DNA of 64,000 nt from Streptomyces sp. NBC_01451. GTDB lineage: Bacteria; Actinomycetota; Actinomycetes; Streptomycetales; Streptomycetaceae. The stretch covers positions 310,001 through 374,000 of the forward strand of contig NZ_CP109479.1 of assembly GCF_036227485.1 (NCBI RefSeq). The letters are read 5' to 3'. The notes below the pieces were generated by a model, which had not been told where the DNA came from, made no database searches, and was given only the letters and a program-made list of their open reading frames with translations. Made by a program: the position numbers and the translations under genes. Numbering within the stretch: position 1 is the stretch's first letter; each line of letters begins with the position of its first letter. Of the stretch, positions 1 to 8,011 are shown piece by piece.

Positions 1-1
1 T

Positions 2-97
2 CCGGCCGGCGCCACCGAGCTGAACATGGACGAGATCCTGGGCGGGTTCGGCACCACGATGATGGACGAGGGGGCCTTCCTCGAGAACGCGGCGTAG
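2..97 (+). CDS. C-terminal end of an unidentified protein (partial)
   Basis: The window opens inside a reading frame that ends with TAG at 95-97, leaving 31 visible residues. The tail is acidic and methionine-rich (it contains NMDEILGGFG and a DEGAFLENAA-like end) and shows no motif I recognise. A short hairpin (CGAGGGG at 131-137 paired with CCCCTCG at 161-167) lies just downstream and could end its transcript, though it has no T-tract. The function cannot be judged without the upstream sequence. Confidence 0.5.
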   Translation, partial: PAGATELNMDEILGGFGTTMMDEGAFLENAA

Positions 98-212
98 ACA
101 CGCGCCAGGTCACGCCTCGGGTCAGGCGGGCGAGGGGTGTTGCGAACGCGCTGCGGCGAGCCCCTCGTTGGCACAAAAAATTGTGAATGTGGCGGAGCTG
201 TGGGCGGCGAGG

Positions 213-373
213 GGCACTGTCAGCTTTGACGCACCGTCAGATGATCAAGAAGGTGATTTGTAGTCTCCACCTCCGATTCCGCGAATGAAGCGCCGAATCG
301 GCCTGCCATAGGGAGGATCTGGCGGGGGTTCTCCTTCTTGATCATCTGACACCCAGTCAAAGTTGGCAGTGCC
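213..373. repeat. 161-bp long inverted repeat, MITE-like
   Basis: The two ends are about 45-bp imperfect inverted repeats. The left arm starts GGCACTGTCA (213) and includes GTCAGATGATCAAGAAGG (236-253). The right arm carries its complement CCTTCTTGATCATCTGAC (333-350) and ends CAGTGCC (373). A smaller inverted repeat (CCGATTCCGCG at 273-283 against CGCCGAATCGG at 291-301) sits in the middle. There is no coding capacity, as expected of a MITE or the paired ends of a deleted transposon. The right arm overlaps the start of the next gene, so it could shape that gene's 5' end. I saw no clean target duplication. Confidence 0.75.
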
Positions 374-1364
374 GCGCGAGTGGCTGGAACACCTCGCCGC
401 CTGGTTCGAGGCCTACCCGCTGGACCTCAGCGCCATCGAAGACCAGCGGATCCTGTGGGAACGCGCGGCGCGGAACCTGATTCTGCAGGTCGTCGACCGC
501 ACGGGGTGCGGCAGCGGCTGGCACAACCACTGCCGCCAGGTGCTCGCCTGGTTCCTCGACCGCTGGGGAGTCGCGGTGGAGGTAGCCAAGGGCCTGGTCG
601 AGGAGGCGGTCGGTGGACGATTCCACAACTGGACGGGCCCTGACACGGTGGTCATCGGCGACGTCGCTGAGCAGCTCGCTCGCTCTCTACAGCCGGGCTG
701 CGGCGGTACTCGAGCAGCCGTCCAGGCTCAGGACCACTTGCAGCGCTGGCTCGCGATCCGCGCGTCGGTGCCGTGGCACGAGATCCCGGATGCCGGCGCG
801 GACGGACCAGTGGCCGACCTTCGCGACCGTCCCGCGGAGGACATCCGGGCCTTCGACGGCGCCATCGACCCTGCTCGGGCCGAAGGCCGGCTCCGCGCCC
901 TCGAACTGCTCCGGGCCGACGCGGCACGCGGAGCGCGGCTCGACTTCGCGTTGCTCAGCACATGGCATCAGCACGTCCTGGGTTCTCCGCAGCCGCCGCC
1001 ATTCCGCACCTCCTCCGCATTCGCCAAGGGCGGCCGGGAGCGTTACGGCCTCGGACCGGACACACCCGCCCGCTTCGACACCAGCCTGGCCGAGAGCGCA
1101 GCCACCGCCCGCGCCGCCCGCACCTACCTCGACGTCTGTTTCTTCCACCCCTTCGACGACGGCAACGCCCGGTCCGCCCTTCTCGCCCTAGTCTTCGTGC
1201 TGGCCCGCGAGGGCGTCGCACTCGGTTCAGTCGGCCTTCTGCGCCGCGTCACCTTCGAGGCCGACCACCCTCAGGACCCACTGACCCTCATCCGCTATAT
1301 CAACATCCACCTTGCGGAGATCCGCGGCAGCGCCACCGACCCGACCGTCTCGGCACCGGGGTGA
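363..1364 (+). CDS. Fic-domain protein (putative AMP transferase)
   Basis: A 333-residue protein with a canonical Fic motif at residues 262-270 (HPFDDGNAR), preceded by CFF. The His and the following D/GN/R residues are those used by Fic enzymes to transfer AMP from ATP to a protein hydroxyl. An N-terminal extension of about 150 residues precedes the Fic core and may recognise partners. The frame opens at 342 inside the right arm of a long inverted repeat; starts are TTG 363 or GTG 369, so the 5' end is uncertain. No obvious antitoxin gene or (S/T)xxxE(G/N) inhibitory helix was found nearby. The Fic core is clear; the target is unknown. Confidence 0.85.
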   Translation: MAVPREWLEHLAAWFEAYPLDLSAIEDQRILWERAARNLILQVVDRTGCGSGWHNHCRQVLAWFLDRWGVAVEVAKGLVEEAVGGRFHNWTGPDTVVIGDVAEQLARSLQPGCGGTRAAVQAQDHLQRWLAIRASVPWHEIPDAGADGPVADLRDRPAEDIRAFDGAIDPARAEGRLRALELLRADAARGARLDFALLSTWHQHVLGSPQPPPFRTSSAFAKGGRERYGLGPDTPARFDTSLAESAATARAARTYLDVCFFHPFDDGNARSALLALVFVLAREGVALGSVGLLRRVTFEADHPQDPLTLIRYINIHLAEIRGSATDPTVSAPG

Positions 1365-1484
1365 GCACTCGAGTCGGCGAACGCCCACGGATCCGGATGA
1401 GCCAGAGACTCGGCCGGACCACGTAAACACGCGCGAAGCGAAATGGCGATGCCGACTCCTGGCCTGCGCAGGCAGGATCTCTCC

Positions 1485-1940
1485 ATGTCGACCGATGTCA
1501 GCGGAATGATCGAATGCCGGCCGGGTGCCCGCCTATGGGGCCCTGACGACGAGGACTCCGTATGGGAAATCGGCCTCGATCTCTTCCTCCCCCTCAACAG
1601 GGGCAATGCCTACGACGGCCTGGCCTGCCTCTTCGGAGTCCGAAACTCCTTCGGCTTCCGTCCCTTGTCGGAGGATCGCGGCTTCCCGGACGACGCCTCT
1701 GACGGGCTGCGAGGTGAGTTGGCCGGCTACGGCGGCCCCCACAATGCGCACGGGACAAGCTGGCTGACCTGGGCCGAGCTGGACACCACGGACTGGCAGG
1801 AGACCGACGCCTCAGGCACACGAACCCGCGCCTCAGCTGCAGAGATCGACACCGACTGGGGCCGGGTCTGGAGCGTCGTGCGCATCCTCAGCGAGGTCCA
1901 TGGGACCGAGAACGTACGCCTTGTCGTCTGGTTCCACTGA
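1485..1940 (+). CDS. Hypothetical protein, about 151 aa
   Basis: The open frame begins earlier, but the ATG at 1485 (MSTDVSG) is preferred because an AGGAT lies about 10 nt upstream. The protein is acidic and aromatic-rich (many W, D and G) with no signal peptide or membrane segment, so it is probably a cytosolic globular protein. Codon use matches a genuine GC-rich gene. I do not recognise the family. It follows the Fic gene by about 120 bp on the same strand and could be co-transcribed with it, but no functional link is visible. Confidence 0.65.
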   Translation: MSTDVSGMIECRPGARLWGPDDEDSVWEIGLDLFLPLNRGNAYDGLACLFGVRNSFGFRPLSEDRGFPDDASDGLRGELAGYGGPHNAHGTSWLTWAELDTTDWQETDASGTRTRASAAEIDTDWGRVWSVVRILSEVHGTENVRLVVWFH

Positions 1941-1985
1941 CTCGTGGCTTCGTACCTGGTTGGCCAGACTGGCCAACTGCGGCGC

Positions 1986-2265
1986 TCAGTCACAAGCCCT
2001 TTGACCTGCGACTTCAAGTTGGCGGAGGCTCATTGCGGTGTGAGAGGAGATGCCGAACAGGCGCATCAGGTAAAGCGGGTCGTCGACCTCGAATGCCTCG
2101 TCGCGGATCCGGTCCCGCCGCAGCGTCGGCATCGTGAGTCCGGTGGGCCGGAAGATGGCGGTGAACGCTGTGCCGATGGGCGAGTGAGTGGTGTCCACCG
2201 CGGTCCATCGATCTATCAGCAGATGGTCACGCTCCAACCCGCGCACCGATTGGAGCTTTGAAAGG
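1986..2265 (-). pseudogene. Remnant of a tyrosine recombinase/integrase (C-terminus)
   Basis: On the minus strand the segment reads HLLIDRWTA, then FRPTGLTMPTLRRDRI, then DDPLYLMRLFGIS. This resembles the C-terminal end of a Streptomyces family of tyrosine-type recombinases, including the typical 'DPLHLMRLFGIS..TAM.Y' tail. The catalytic core upstream is missing and the extended frame runs into low-complexity Arg/Pro sequence, so this is a decayed fragment. It suggests an integrative element once sat beside the prenyltransferase pair. Confidence 0.6.
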
Positions 2266-2485
2266 ACCTGTGCGCGAGTTCGCCGCTCTGGCACTCGGAC
2301 GGATTCGGTCGTACGAGTCAAGGGTGAAGGCCACCAGTTCGGCCGGTCAGGGCCCTTTCGCGCTGTCAGACTCCCGGGAGGGAACGCGCCGGTGGGGCGT
2401 GGGCGAGGCGGGAGCAGCGAGGCAGCGTGGGCGTGACCGAACGCGGCATGTCCGGTCGTGCCGCTCCGGACGGGCAGGGCCGGGC

Positions 2486-3310
2486 GTGACGGACCACTGC
2501 GTGCCGCGCGCACGCGCGGTAACGGAGGACCCGCCGGGCGGGCGACAGCGCGACGGCGGACCAGGCGGGCATCGGCGGGACGAGGGGGCGGCGCGTGCGG
2601 GGCCGCGGCACGTGGCCTGCGTGATGGACGGCAACGGCCGTTGGGCGCAGCGGCGTTCACTTCCCCGTACGGCGGGTCACCGGGCCGCGGAGACCACCGT
2701 CATCGACGTCATCGAGGCGGCCCGGGCCGTCGGCGTGGAGTGGCTCAGCCTGTACGCCTTCTCCACCGAGAACTGGAACCGCCCTGGCACCGAGGTCGAA
2801 TTCCTGATGCGCCTGGTGCGACGGGTTGTGCGCAAGCACGCGCCGCTGCTGCTCGCGCGCGGCATCCGCTGCCGATTCCTCGGGGTCACCGACCCGCGCA
2901 TCCCCCGTGAACTGGCCCAGGACTTCGACGACTTGGCGGTACTGACCGCCGGCAACCGGGGGATGACGCTGACCGTCGCCTTCGACCACGGCGGGCGCCA
3001 GGACATCGTCGAGGCCGCAAGGTCGCTGATCCGCAGCGGGACGCCCGCCGACGAGGTTACCGAGCAGCTTTTCGCGGGCCACCTGCCTTTCCCCGACACC
3101 CCCGATGTGGATCTGGTCATCCGCACCTCCGGTGAGCAGCGCATCTCCAACTTCATGCTCTGGCAGGTCGCCTACGCCGAGTGGGTCTTCCCCGAGGTGC
3201 TCTGGCCGGACTTCCGGGCTCCCGACTTCCTCGCCTGCCTGCACACCTACCGGCGCCGCGACCGCCGCTTCGGCGGCGTGCCCGCCCGGACGAACGGAGA
3301 CCCATCATGA
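2486..3310 (+). CDS. cis-Prenyltransferase (UPP synthase family)
   Basis: About 274 residues if translation starts at GTG 2486; the upstream part of the open frame is low-complexity. The hallmarks of cis-prenyl diphosphate synthases are all present: MDGNGRWAQ (catalytic Asp about residue 48), LYAFSTENWNRP, and the C-terminal RTSGEQRISNFMLWQ box (from about residue 213) that binds the homoallylic diphosphate. Family members condense isopentenyl diphosphate units in Z geometry; short-chain and cyclising members occur in actinomycetes. The stop overlaps the next start (ATGA at 3307-3310), so it is co-translated with the MpaB-like oxygenase. This pairing points to specialised terpenoid metabolism rather than the housekeeping cell-wall enzyme (inference). 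Confidence 0.85.
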   Translation: MTDHCVPRARAVTEDPPGGRQRDGGPGGHRRDEGAARAGPRHVACVMDGNGRWAQRRSLPRTAGHRAAETTVIDVIEAARAVGVEWLSLYAFSTENWNRPGTEVEFLMRLVRRVVRKHAPLLLARGIRCRFLGVTDPRIPRELAQDFDDLAVLTAGNRGMTLTVAFDHGGRQDIVEAARSLIRSGTPADEVTEQLFAGHLPFPDTPDVDLVIRTSGEQRISNFMLWQVAYAEWVFPEVLWPDFRAPDFLACLHTYRRRDRRFGGVPARTNGDPS

Positions 3311-4770
3311 CCACGGAAACCACGGGAAGGGCCGACGAGGCATCCTTGTTCGGCCCGGAATCGCAGTTCAGCGCCTTCTTCGACGACCCGCGCTGGGCGC
3401 TGGCCATGATCCGCGCCACCGTGCTGGAGGCCGCTCACCCGCAGATCGGCGCCGCCCTAGCCGACAACTCCACCTTCGTCGCCCACCCCTGGCGTCGGCT
3501 GCGCAACACCTTCCTCAGCATGCGGCGCATGTTCGGCACCGACCCGGCGGAACGGGAACGGGAGGCCGCCCGGCTCAACCGGCTGCACGCCCGCATGAGC
3601 GGCTCCGACTCCCGCGGCCGCGCCTACGACGCGATGGACCGCGCGACCCGCGCCTGGGTGGTCGCCACCCTCTTCGAGAGCGGCGTCACCATGTGCCGGC
3701 TGAGTGGCCAGCCGCTCGACCAGGACACGATGGAGCGGATGTACGCCGAGTACCGTGCGTTCCTCGCCGCGCTCGACGGCGACGCCGCAGAACTCCCCGA
3801 GGACCTGAACGACTTCTGGCGATACTTCGACCGGGTCGTCGAAAACGAGCTGGAGAACACCGAGGCGGCCCGCGTCATCCTCTACCGGCTCTTCGACCAC
3901 CTGCCCGCCCCTGCGCTGCTCGACGGCGCGCCGACCCTGTGGGCGGCCGGCCGCGCCGTGGTCGGTCCGCTCCTCGGCGCGATCACCGTCGCCTCGCTCC
4001 CCGAGCCCTACCGGCGCCGGGCCGGCCTACCCGAGATGCCCGGCGCCCCAACCCTCATGCAAGGCGCCTACCTCGCCGCCGGACTCGCCCGATTCCTGCC
4101 CGAAGGCTGGATCAACGCCGAAAGCATCATCGAAGCCCTCTCCCTCTCACCCGACAGCGACGACCCCCGCGCCCGCACCGTAACCGCCCTGCGCGCCCGC
4201 ATGAAGCGGGCATCGGCCCTGCTCCGCCTCCTCACACCGCTGAGCGGCGACACCAACCCCGACCCGGCACCTACGGCGGGCACAGAAGACAACCGACGCT
4301 CGGCGGACGACTTCTTCCGCCGAGTGCTGGACCAGACCGGCGACGGCCACCTCGACTGGCCCGACCTCGCCGCCATGGCACGCGAACTCTCCACCCGCCT
4401 CGACCTGGACGAACCCGAGGAGACCCGGCTCTACGACGCCTTCGCCGCCTGGTGGCGCGAGCTCCAGGCCGCCCTCGACACGGACGGCGACGGCCGCGTC
4501 AGCGCCGACGAGTACGCCGCCGCCGTCCCCTCCCTCGCCGGACCCGCGCTCATCCGCGTTGCCGAGGTCCTCTTCGACGCCACCGACAAGGACGGCAACG
4601 GGACTATCGACGCGGACGAATACCGAACCCTCTTCCGCACCGCCTTCCACCGCGACCTCACCACCACCCACGGCGCCTACGGCCGCAGCGCCTTCGTGGG
4701 CGACTTCCTCTCCTTCATGGCGGGCCGCCGCACGGGCACCCCGTACGACCCCCTCCTCGCAGACGCCTAG
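3307..4770 (+). CDS. MpaB-type oxygenase (DUF2236) with C-terminal EF-hands
   Basis: A 487-residue protein. The first about 300 residues resemble the DUF2236/MpaB oxygenase family (DPRWALAMIR, VLEAAHPQIGAAL, then HPWRRL), relatives of the latex-clearing and mycophenolate enzymes that oxidatively cleave prenyl chains. The C-terminus carries three EF-hand loops: DQTGDGHLDWPD from residue 342, DTDGDGRVSADE from 391 and DKDGNGTIDADE from 427. No signal peptide is visible. It overlaps the prenyltransferase by 4 nt, suggesting that it modifies or cleaves that enzyme's product, possibly under calcium control (inference). An IS701 element is inserted exactly at its TAG stop without altering the protein. 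Confidence 0.8.
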   Translation: MTTETTGRADEASLFGPESQFSAFFDDPRWALAMIRATVLEAAHPQIGAALADNSTFVAHPWRRLRNTFLSMRRMFGTDPAEREREAARLNRLHARMSGSDSRGRAYDAMDRATRAWVVATLFESGVTMCRLSGQPLDQDTMERMYAEYRAFLAALDGDAAELPEDLNDFWRYFDRVVENELENTEAARVILYRLFDHLPAPALLDGAPTLWAAGRAVVGPLLGAITVASLPEPYRRRAGLPEMPGAPTLMQGAYLAAGLARFLPEGWINAESIIEALSLSPDSDDPRARTVTALRARMKRASALLRLLTPLSGDTNPDPAPTAGTEDNRRSADDFFRRVLDQTGDGHLDWPDLAAMARELSTRLDLDEPEETRLYDAFAAWWRELQAALDTDGDGRVSADEYAAAVPSLAGPALIRVAEVLFDATDKDGNGTIDADEYRTLFRTAFHRDLTTTHGAYGRSAFVGDFLSFMAGRRTGTPYDPLLADA

Positions 4771-6199
4771 TAGGACTCCGTTAGGTTGCTCTGGCTCTTG
4801 GGTTTGGGCTGGTGGCGGAGGTTCTGGGCAGGGGGCGGTGGCAGGTGGTGCAGGTGCCGGTCCAGCAGTTCAGCAGGTCCTGGATGGTGTCGAGGATCTG
4901 GTAGAGGGTGAGTCCGCTGTATCGGCTTTTGGGGCCAGGCGCTGTTCGGTGAGGAAGGCGTGGGCGGCGGTGACCAGGGTGACGTGGTGGTGCCACCCTG
5001 CCCAGGAACGTCCTTCGAAGTGGTCCAGGCCGAGGCCGTGCTTGAGTTCCCGGTAGTCGTGCTCGATGCGCCAGCGGATCTTGGCGAGGCGGACCAGTTC
5101 GGCCACCGGGGTGCCGGCGGGCAGGTTCGACAGCCAGTAGTCGGTGGGTGCTTCGGCGTCTTCGGGCCATTCGGCCAGCAGCGTGACCTCGGGCAGGACA
5201 CCGTCCCACGAGCCCTCCTGCGCGGTGGCGGCGGCCTGGGCCAGACGGCGGGCCCTGACTCCGGCCGGCCGCACCCGCAGTGCCAGGAAGCGTGAGCGCA
5301 TCGGTCCGCGGGAGCCTTCCCGCCAGGTCACCTCGGTGAACGCCTCGCGCCCGTGACCAGCGGCCAGAACGGACACGGAGGACGGCTTGTCCCGGTAGCG
5401 GGGCTGCGGCTTGCGGCCGTTGCCCGACCACGGCGGCGTGACCGGCTCGGCGTCGCAGCAGTGGACGGTGACATCCGAACGGACTGCCACGACATATCCG
5501 ATGCCCCGGCTGTCCAGGCCGTCGCGGAAGTCGGCGTTCTGCCCGTAGCCGGCGTCGGCCACCACCACCGGCGGCACCAGACCCCACCCGGCCAGCTCAT
5601 CGAGGGTGTCCAGGGCCAGGCGCCACTTCTCCCGGTGCCCGACCTCATCGGGCACCTGGCAGCGACGCCGGCGTTCGGTATCGCTGTCCCACTCCTTCGG
5701 CAGGAACAGCCGCCACTGAAGCGGGACGGAGGCGGTATCGGTGACCGCGTGCACGCTGACCGCCACCTGACAGTTCGCCTGTTTGCCCAGGGCCCCGCAG
5801 TACTGATGGGCCACGGCGACCGACATCTTCCCGTCCTTGGGAAACGACACGTCGTCGATGGCCCAGGCATCCGGGCCGATCAGCGGCACTATCCGCTGCG
5901 CGATCCGCCGCCGCACCGGCACCGGATCCCAGGTCGACTGGTTCACGAACTGCTGCAGGTTCTGCTCGTTGCCGTCCGGCAGCCGCGCAGCCATGGCCTG
6001 GATGGACTTGCGGCGGCCGTCCACCATCAGTCCCCGCAGATAACAGTCACCCTTGGCCCGCTGGTCCTTCCGCGGCACCGAAGAGAACACATCAGCCACG
6101 AACAACGCCAACTTCGCCCGAGCACGGTTCACTTCATGTGCGTCCACACACCCACCATGCCGCTGAACACCACCGACAGAAAGACCTAACGGAGTCCTA
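4771..6199 (-). mobile_element. IS701-family insertion sequence, 1429 bp
   Basis: The termini are 16-bp perfect inverted repeats, TAGGACTCCGTTAGGT at 4771-4786 and its complement at 6184-6199. They are flanked by a 4-bp direct repeat CTAG (4767-4770 and 6200-6203), the YTAR target duplication known for IS701 elements. The left CTAG contains the TAG stop codon of the oxygenase gene. One transposase gene fills the element on the minus strand. The perfect ends and duplication indicate a fairly recent insertion. Confidence 0.93.
4781..6147 (-). pseudogene. IS701-family transposase, frameshifted near its 3' end
   Basis: The DDE-type transposase reads in one frame from 6147 (MDAHEVNRARAKLALF) through AIDDVSFPKDGK, VVADAGYGQ and IRWRIEHDYRELKHGLGL. 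After AFLTEQRLAPKADTA the frame goes wrong and stops at 4870. The expected C-terminus (GLTLYQILDTIQDLLNCW and CTTCHRPLP) continues in another frame to 4781. A single indel near 4925-4935 explains this. Because most of the catalytic domain is intact, the protein might still work with an altered tail; a sequencing error is also possible. Confidence 0.85.
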
Positions 6200-6227
6200 C
6201 TAGAAGGTCGATGAAGATCTTGGTGAG

Positions 6228-6257
6228 GGGCTGTCCGGCCGTCAGGCCGGACAGCCC
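6228..6257. terminator. Strong hairpin, possible terminator
   Basis: A perfect 13-bp stem (GGGCTGTCCGGCC paired with GGCCGGACAGCCC) closes a GTCA loop. It lies just past the right end of the IS701 element, in the position of the original 3' flank of the oxygenase gene, so before the insertion it could have terminated the prenyltransferase/oxygenase transcript. No T-run follows, which is common for actinomycete terminators. Confidence 0.5.
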
Positions 6258-6489
6258 TCCGGTCATGTACCGGCCGGCCTCCTCGGTGGAGGGAAAATGA
6301 GGTCGGGTGCCCGGTAAGCCGATGACTCTTTGATGCCGGTGAGTTCGACCGACAGGATGGCGATGGGGATCTGCTAGCGGACTTCGGTTTGCGCCACGGC
6401 TTCGGCCCGGAGCGCGCGTGTCAGACTCAGCGACTTCCCGGATCCCTCCGGGCACCCGTCCGATCGGTACACGTGGGAGGGATACCGCG

Positions 6490-7746
6490 GTGGCCAGGCA
6501 GGACGTGAAGGATGAAGTCATCTATCTACGGGCGGCGAGGCTGGACCTGGGCAAGCGGTTCCTGGTGGCTTGCGTGCGCACCCCGGGCGGGGACCCGGTC
6601 GCTGGAGACGCAGCGGTTCGAGACCACCGCGGCCGAGATCCGGCAGCTGCTGGCGTGGCTGCTCGAGCTCCGGGGGGAGGTGGTGGTCCTGGAGGCCGCC
6701 TCGGGCTACTGGCGGCACCTCTACTACACGCTGCAGCCGCAGCTGAACCTGATGTTGGTCAACCCCGCCCGCCTCAAGGGCATCCGGGGCCGCAAGAGCG
6801 ACTCCAGCGACGCGTCCTTCCTGGCCCGGGCCGGCGCGTCGGGGATGGTGATGGGCTCGCTCGTGCCCCGGCGCGAGATTCGCGAGCTGCGTGATCTGAC
6901 GCGGTGTCGCACCGCGGTGATCACGGCCCGGGGCCGGGAGGCCCAGCGGCTGGAGAAGGAACTAGAGGACACCGGGCTGAAGCTGTCCTCAGTGATCAGC
7001 GACATCACCGGGGCCACCGGACGGGCCATCATCAACGCCTTGGTCCAGGGGAGCGTGACCCGGGGACGCTGGCCGACCTCGCCGTGCGCCGGGCCCGCAG
7101 CAAGATCCCGGCCCTGATCGAGGCACTGGAGGGCACCTTCACCGAGCACCACGCCTTTATGTGCCGCCACTACCTCGACGAGCTCGACCACCTGACCGCG
7201 GTGGTCGAGTATGTCGACGCCCGCATCGCCGCGCTCCTGGCCCGTCTGAGCAGGGACCAGGACGTGGACCGCCTCGACACCATCCCCGGTATCGGCCGCG
7301 CCGCCGCCTAGATCATCATCGCCGAGACCGGCGGCGACATGGCCCAGTTCACCACCGCCGGACACCTCGCCTCCTGGATCGGGGTCTGCCCAGGAATGAA
7401 CGAATCCGCCGGCGTCAACAAGTCCGGCCGTACCCGGTCGGGCAACAGCAGCCTCAAGCGCATACTCGGCGTCGCCGCAATGGCCGTGAACCGTAACAAG
7501 GAAACCTATCTCAGCACGTACTACCGGCGCGTCGCTTCGCGCCGCGGCAGCCTACGGGCCCTGGTCGCGGTCATGCACAAGCTCGCCATCGCGATCTGGC
7601 ACATCCTGCACGACAAGACCGACTACCACGACCTGGGAGCCGACTACTTCACCCGCCGCGACCCCGAACGCACCATGCACCGCATCACCCGACAGGCCAG
7701 CGCACTCGGCTTCACCGTCCGCTTCGACCCCATCCAAGCCGCATGA
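6490..7746 (+). pseudogene. Decayed IS110-family transposase
   Basis: The frame starts at GTG 6490 (LDLGKRFLVACVRTP, the first acidic DEDD block). It shifts near 6585 into another frame (LETQRFETTAAEIRQLL, EAASGYWRHLYYTL, KSDSSDASFLAR) and shifts again near 7055. It then meets an amber codon at 7309-7311, where IPGIGRAAA would normally continue with Gln; a CAG-to-TAG change fits. Reading resumes in frame (IIIAETGGDMAQF, then WIGVCPGMNESAGVNKSG) to 7746. Two frameshifts and one nonsense mutation mean it is not functional. The ends of the element are not recognisable. Confidence 0.88.
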
Positions 7747-7920
7747 ACACACGCCAGCCGCTACCTCGCTGAACTGGGCTCATCTCTCATTTTCGGACCA
7801 GAGTCCAAGCTGAGGGCCGCGGACAAACATTCGGCCCTGCATCTCAGTCTCTCGCGGTACTCGATCGGCGGCGACTTGAACGGCCGATGATCGACAACGA
7901 GGGAGCGGAGCGCGACACAT

Positions 7921-7969
7921 GAACCGGCCCGGGTTGCGCACGACAGGTGCGCGCGACCCGGGCCGGTTC
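7921..7969 (-). terminator. Long hairpin downstream of the lectin gene
   Basis: GAACCGGCCCGGGT (7921-7934) pairs with ACCCGGGCCGGTTC (7956-7969), and TGCGC pairs inside it, giving a near-continuous stem around a small loop. It lies about 40 bp beyond the stop codon of the minus-strand lectin gene, as expected of its transcription terminator. There is no T-tract. Confidence 0.65.
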
Positions 7970-8011
7970 GCCGTCCGCCCGGGCAATGCCCGCGGCGGCG
8001 ACCGCCACTCG

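Noticed and set aside
131..185. Intrinsic terminator with A/T-tract near 172-185
   Set aside because: The CACAA-AAAA-TTGTG palindrome and the 7-bp stem at 131-167 are weak, and the T-run lies on the wrong side for the plus strand.
213..373. CRISPR-like repeat or riboswitch
   Set aside because: There is only one pair of arms in inverted orientation, and no spacer series or conserved aptamer sequence.
687..1148. Minus-strand open frames opposite the Fic gene
   Set aside because: They are Gly/Arg/Ala-rich shadows of a gene with clear Fic motifs and have no motif of their own.
1944..2261. Plus-strand ORF of 105 aa
   Set aside because: It is the complement of the integrase remnant, which shows recognisable family sequence on the minus strand.
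5353..6189. Plus-strand ORF of 278 aa inside the IS701 element
   Set aside because: It is antisense to the transposase, with no motif.
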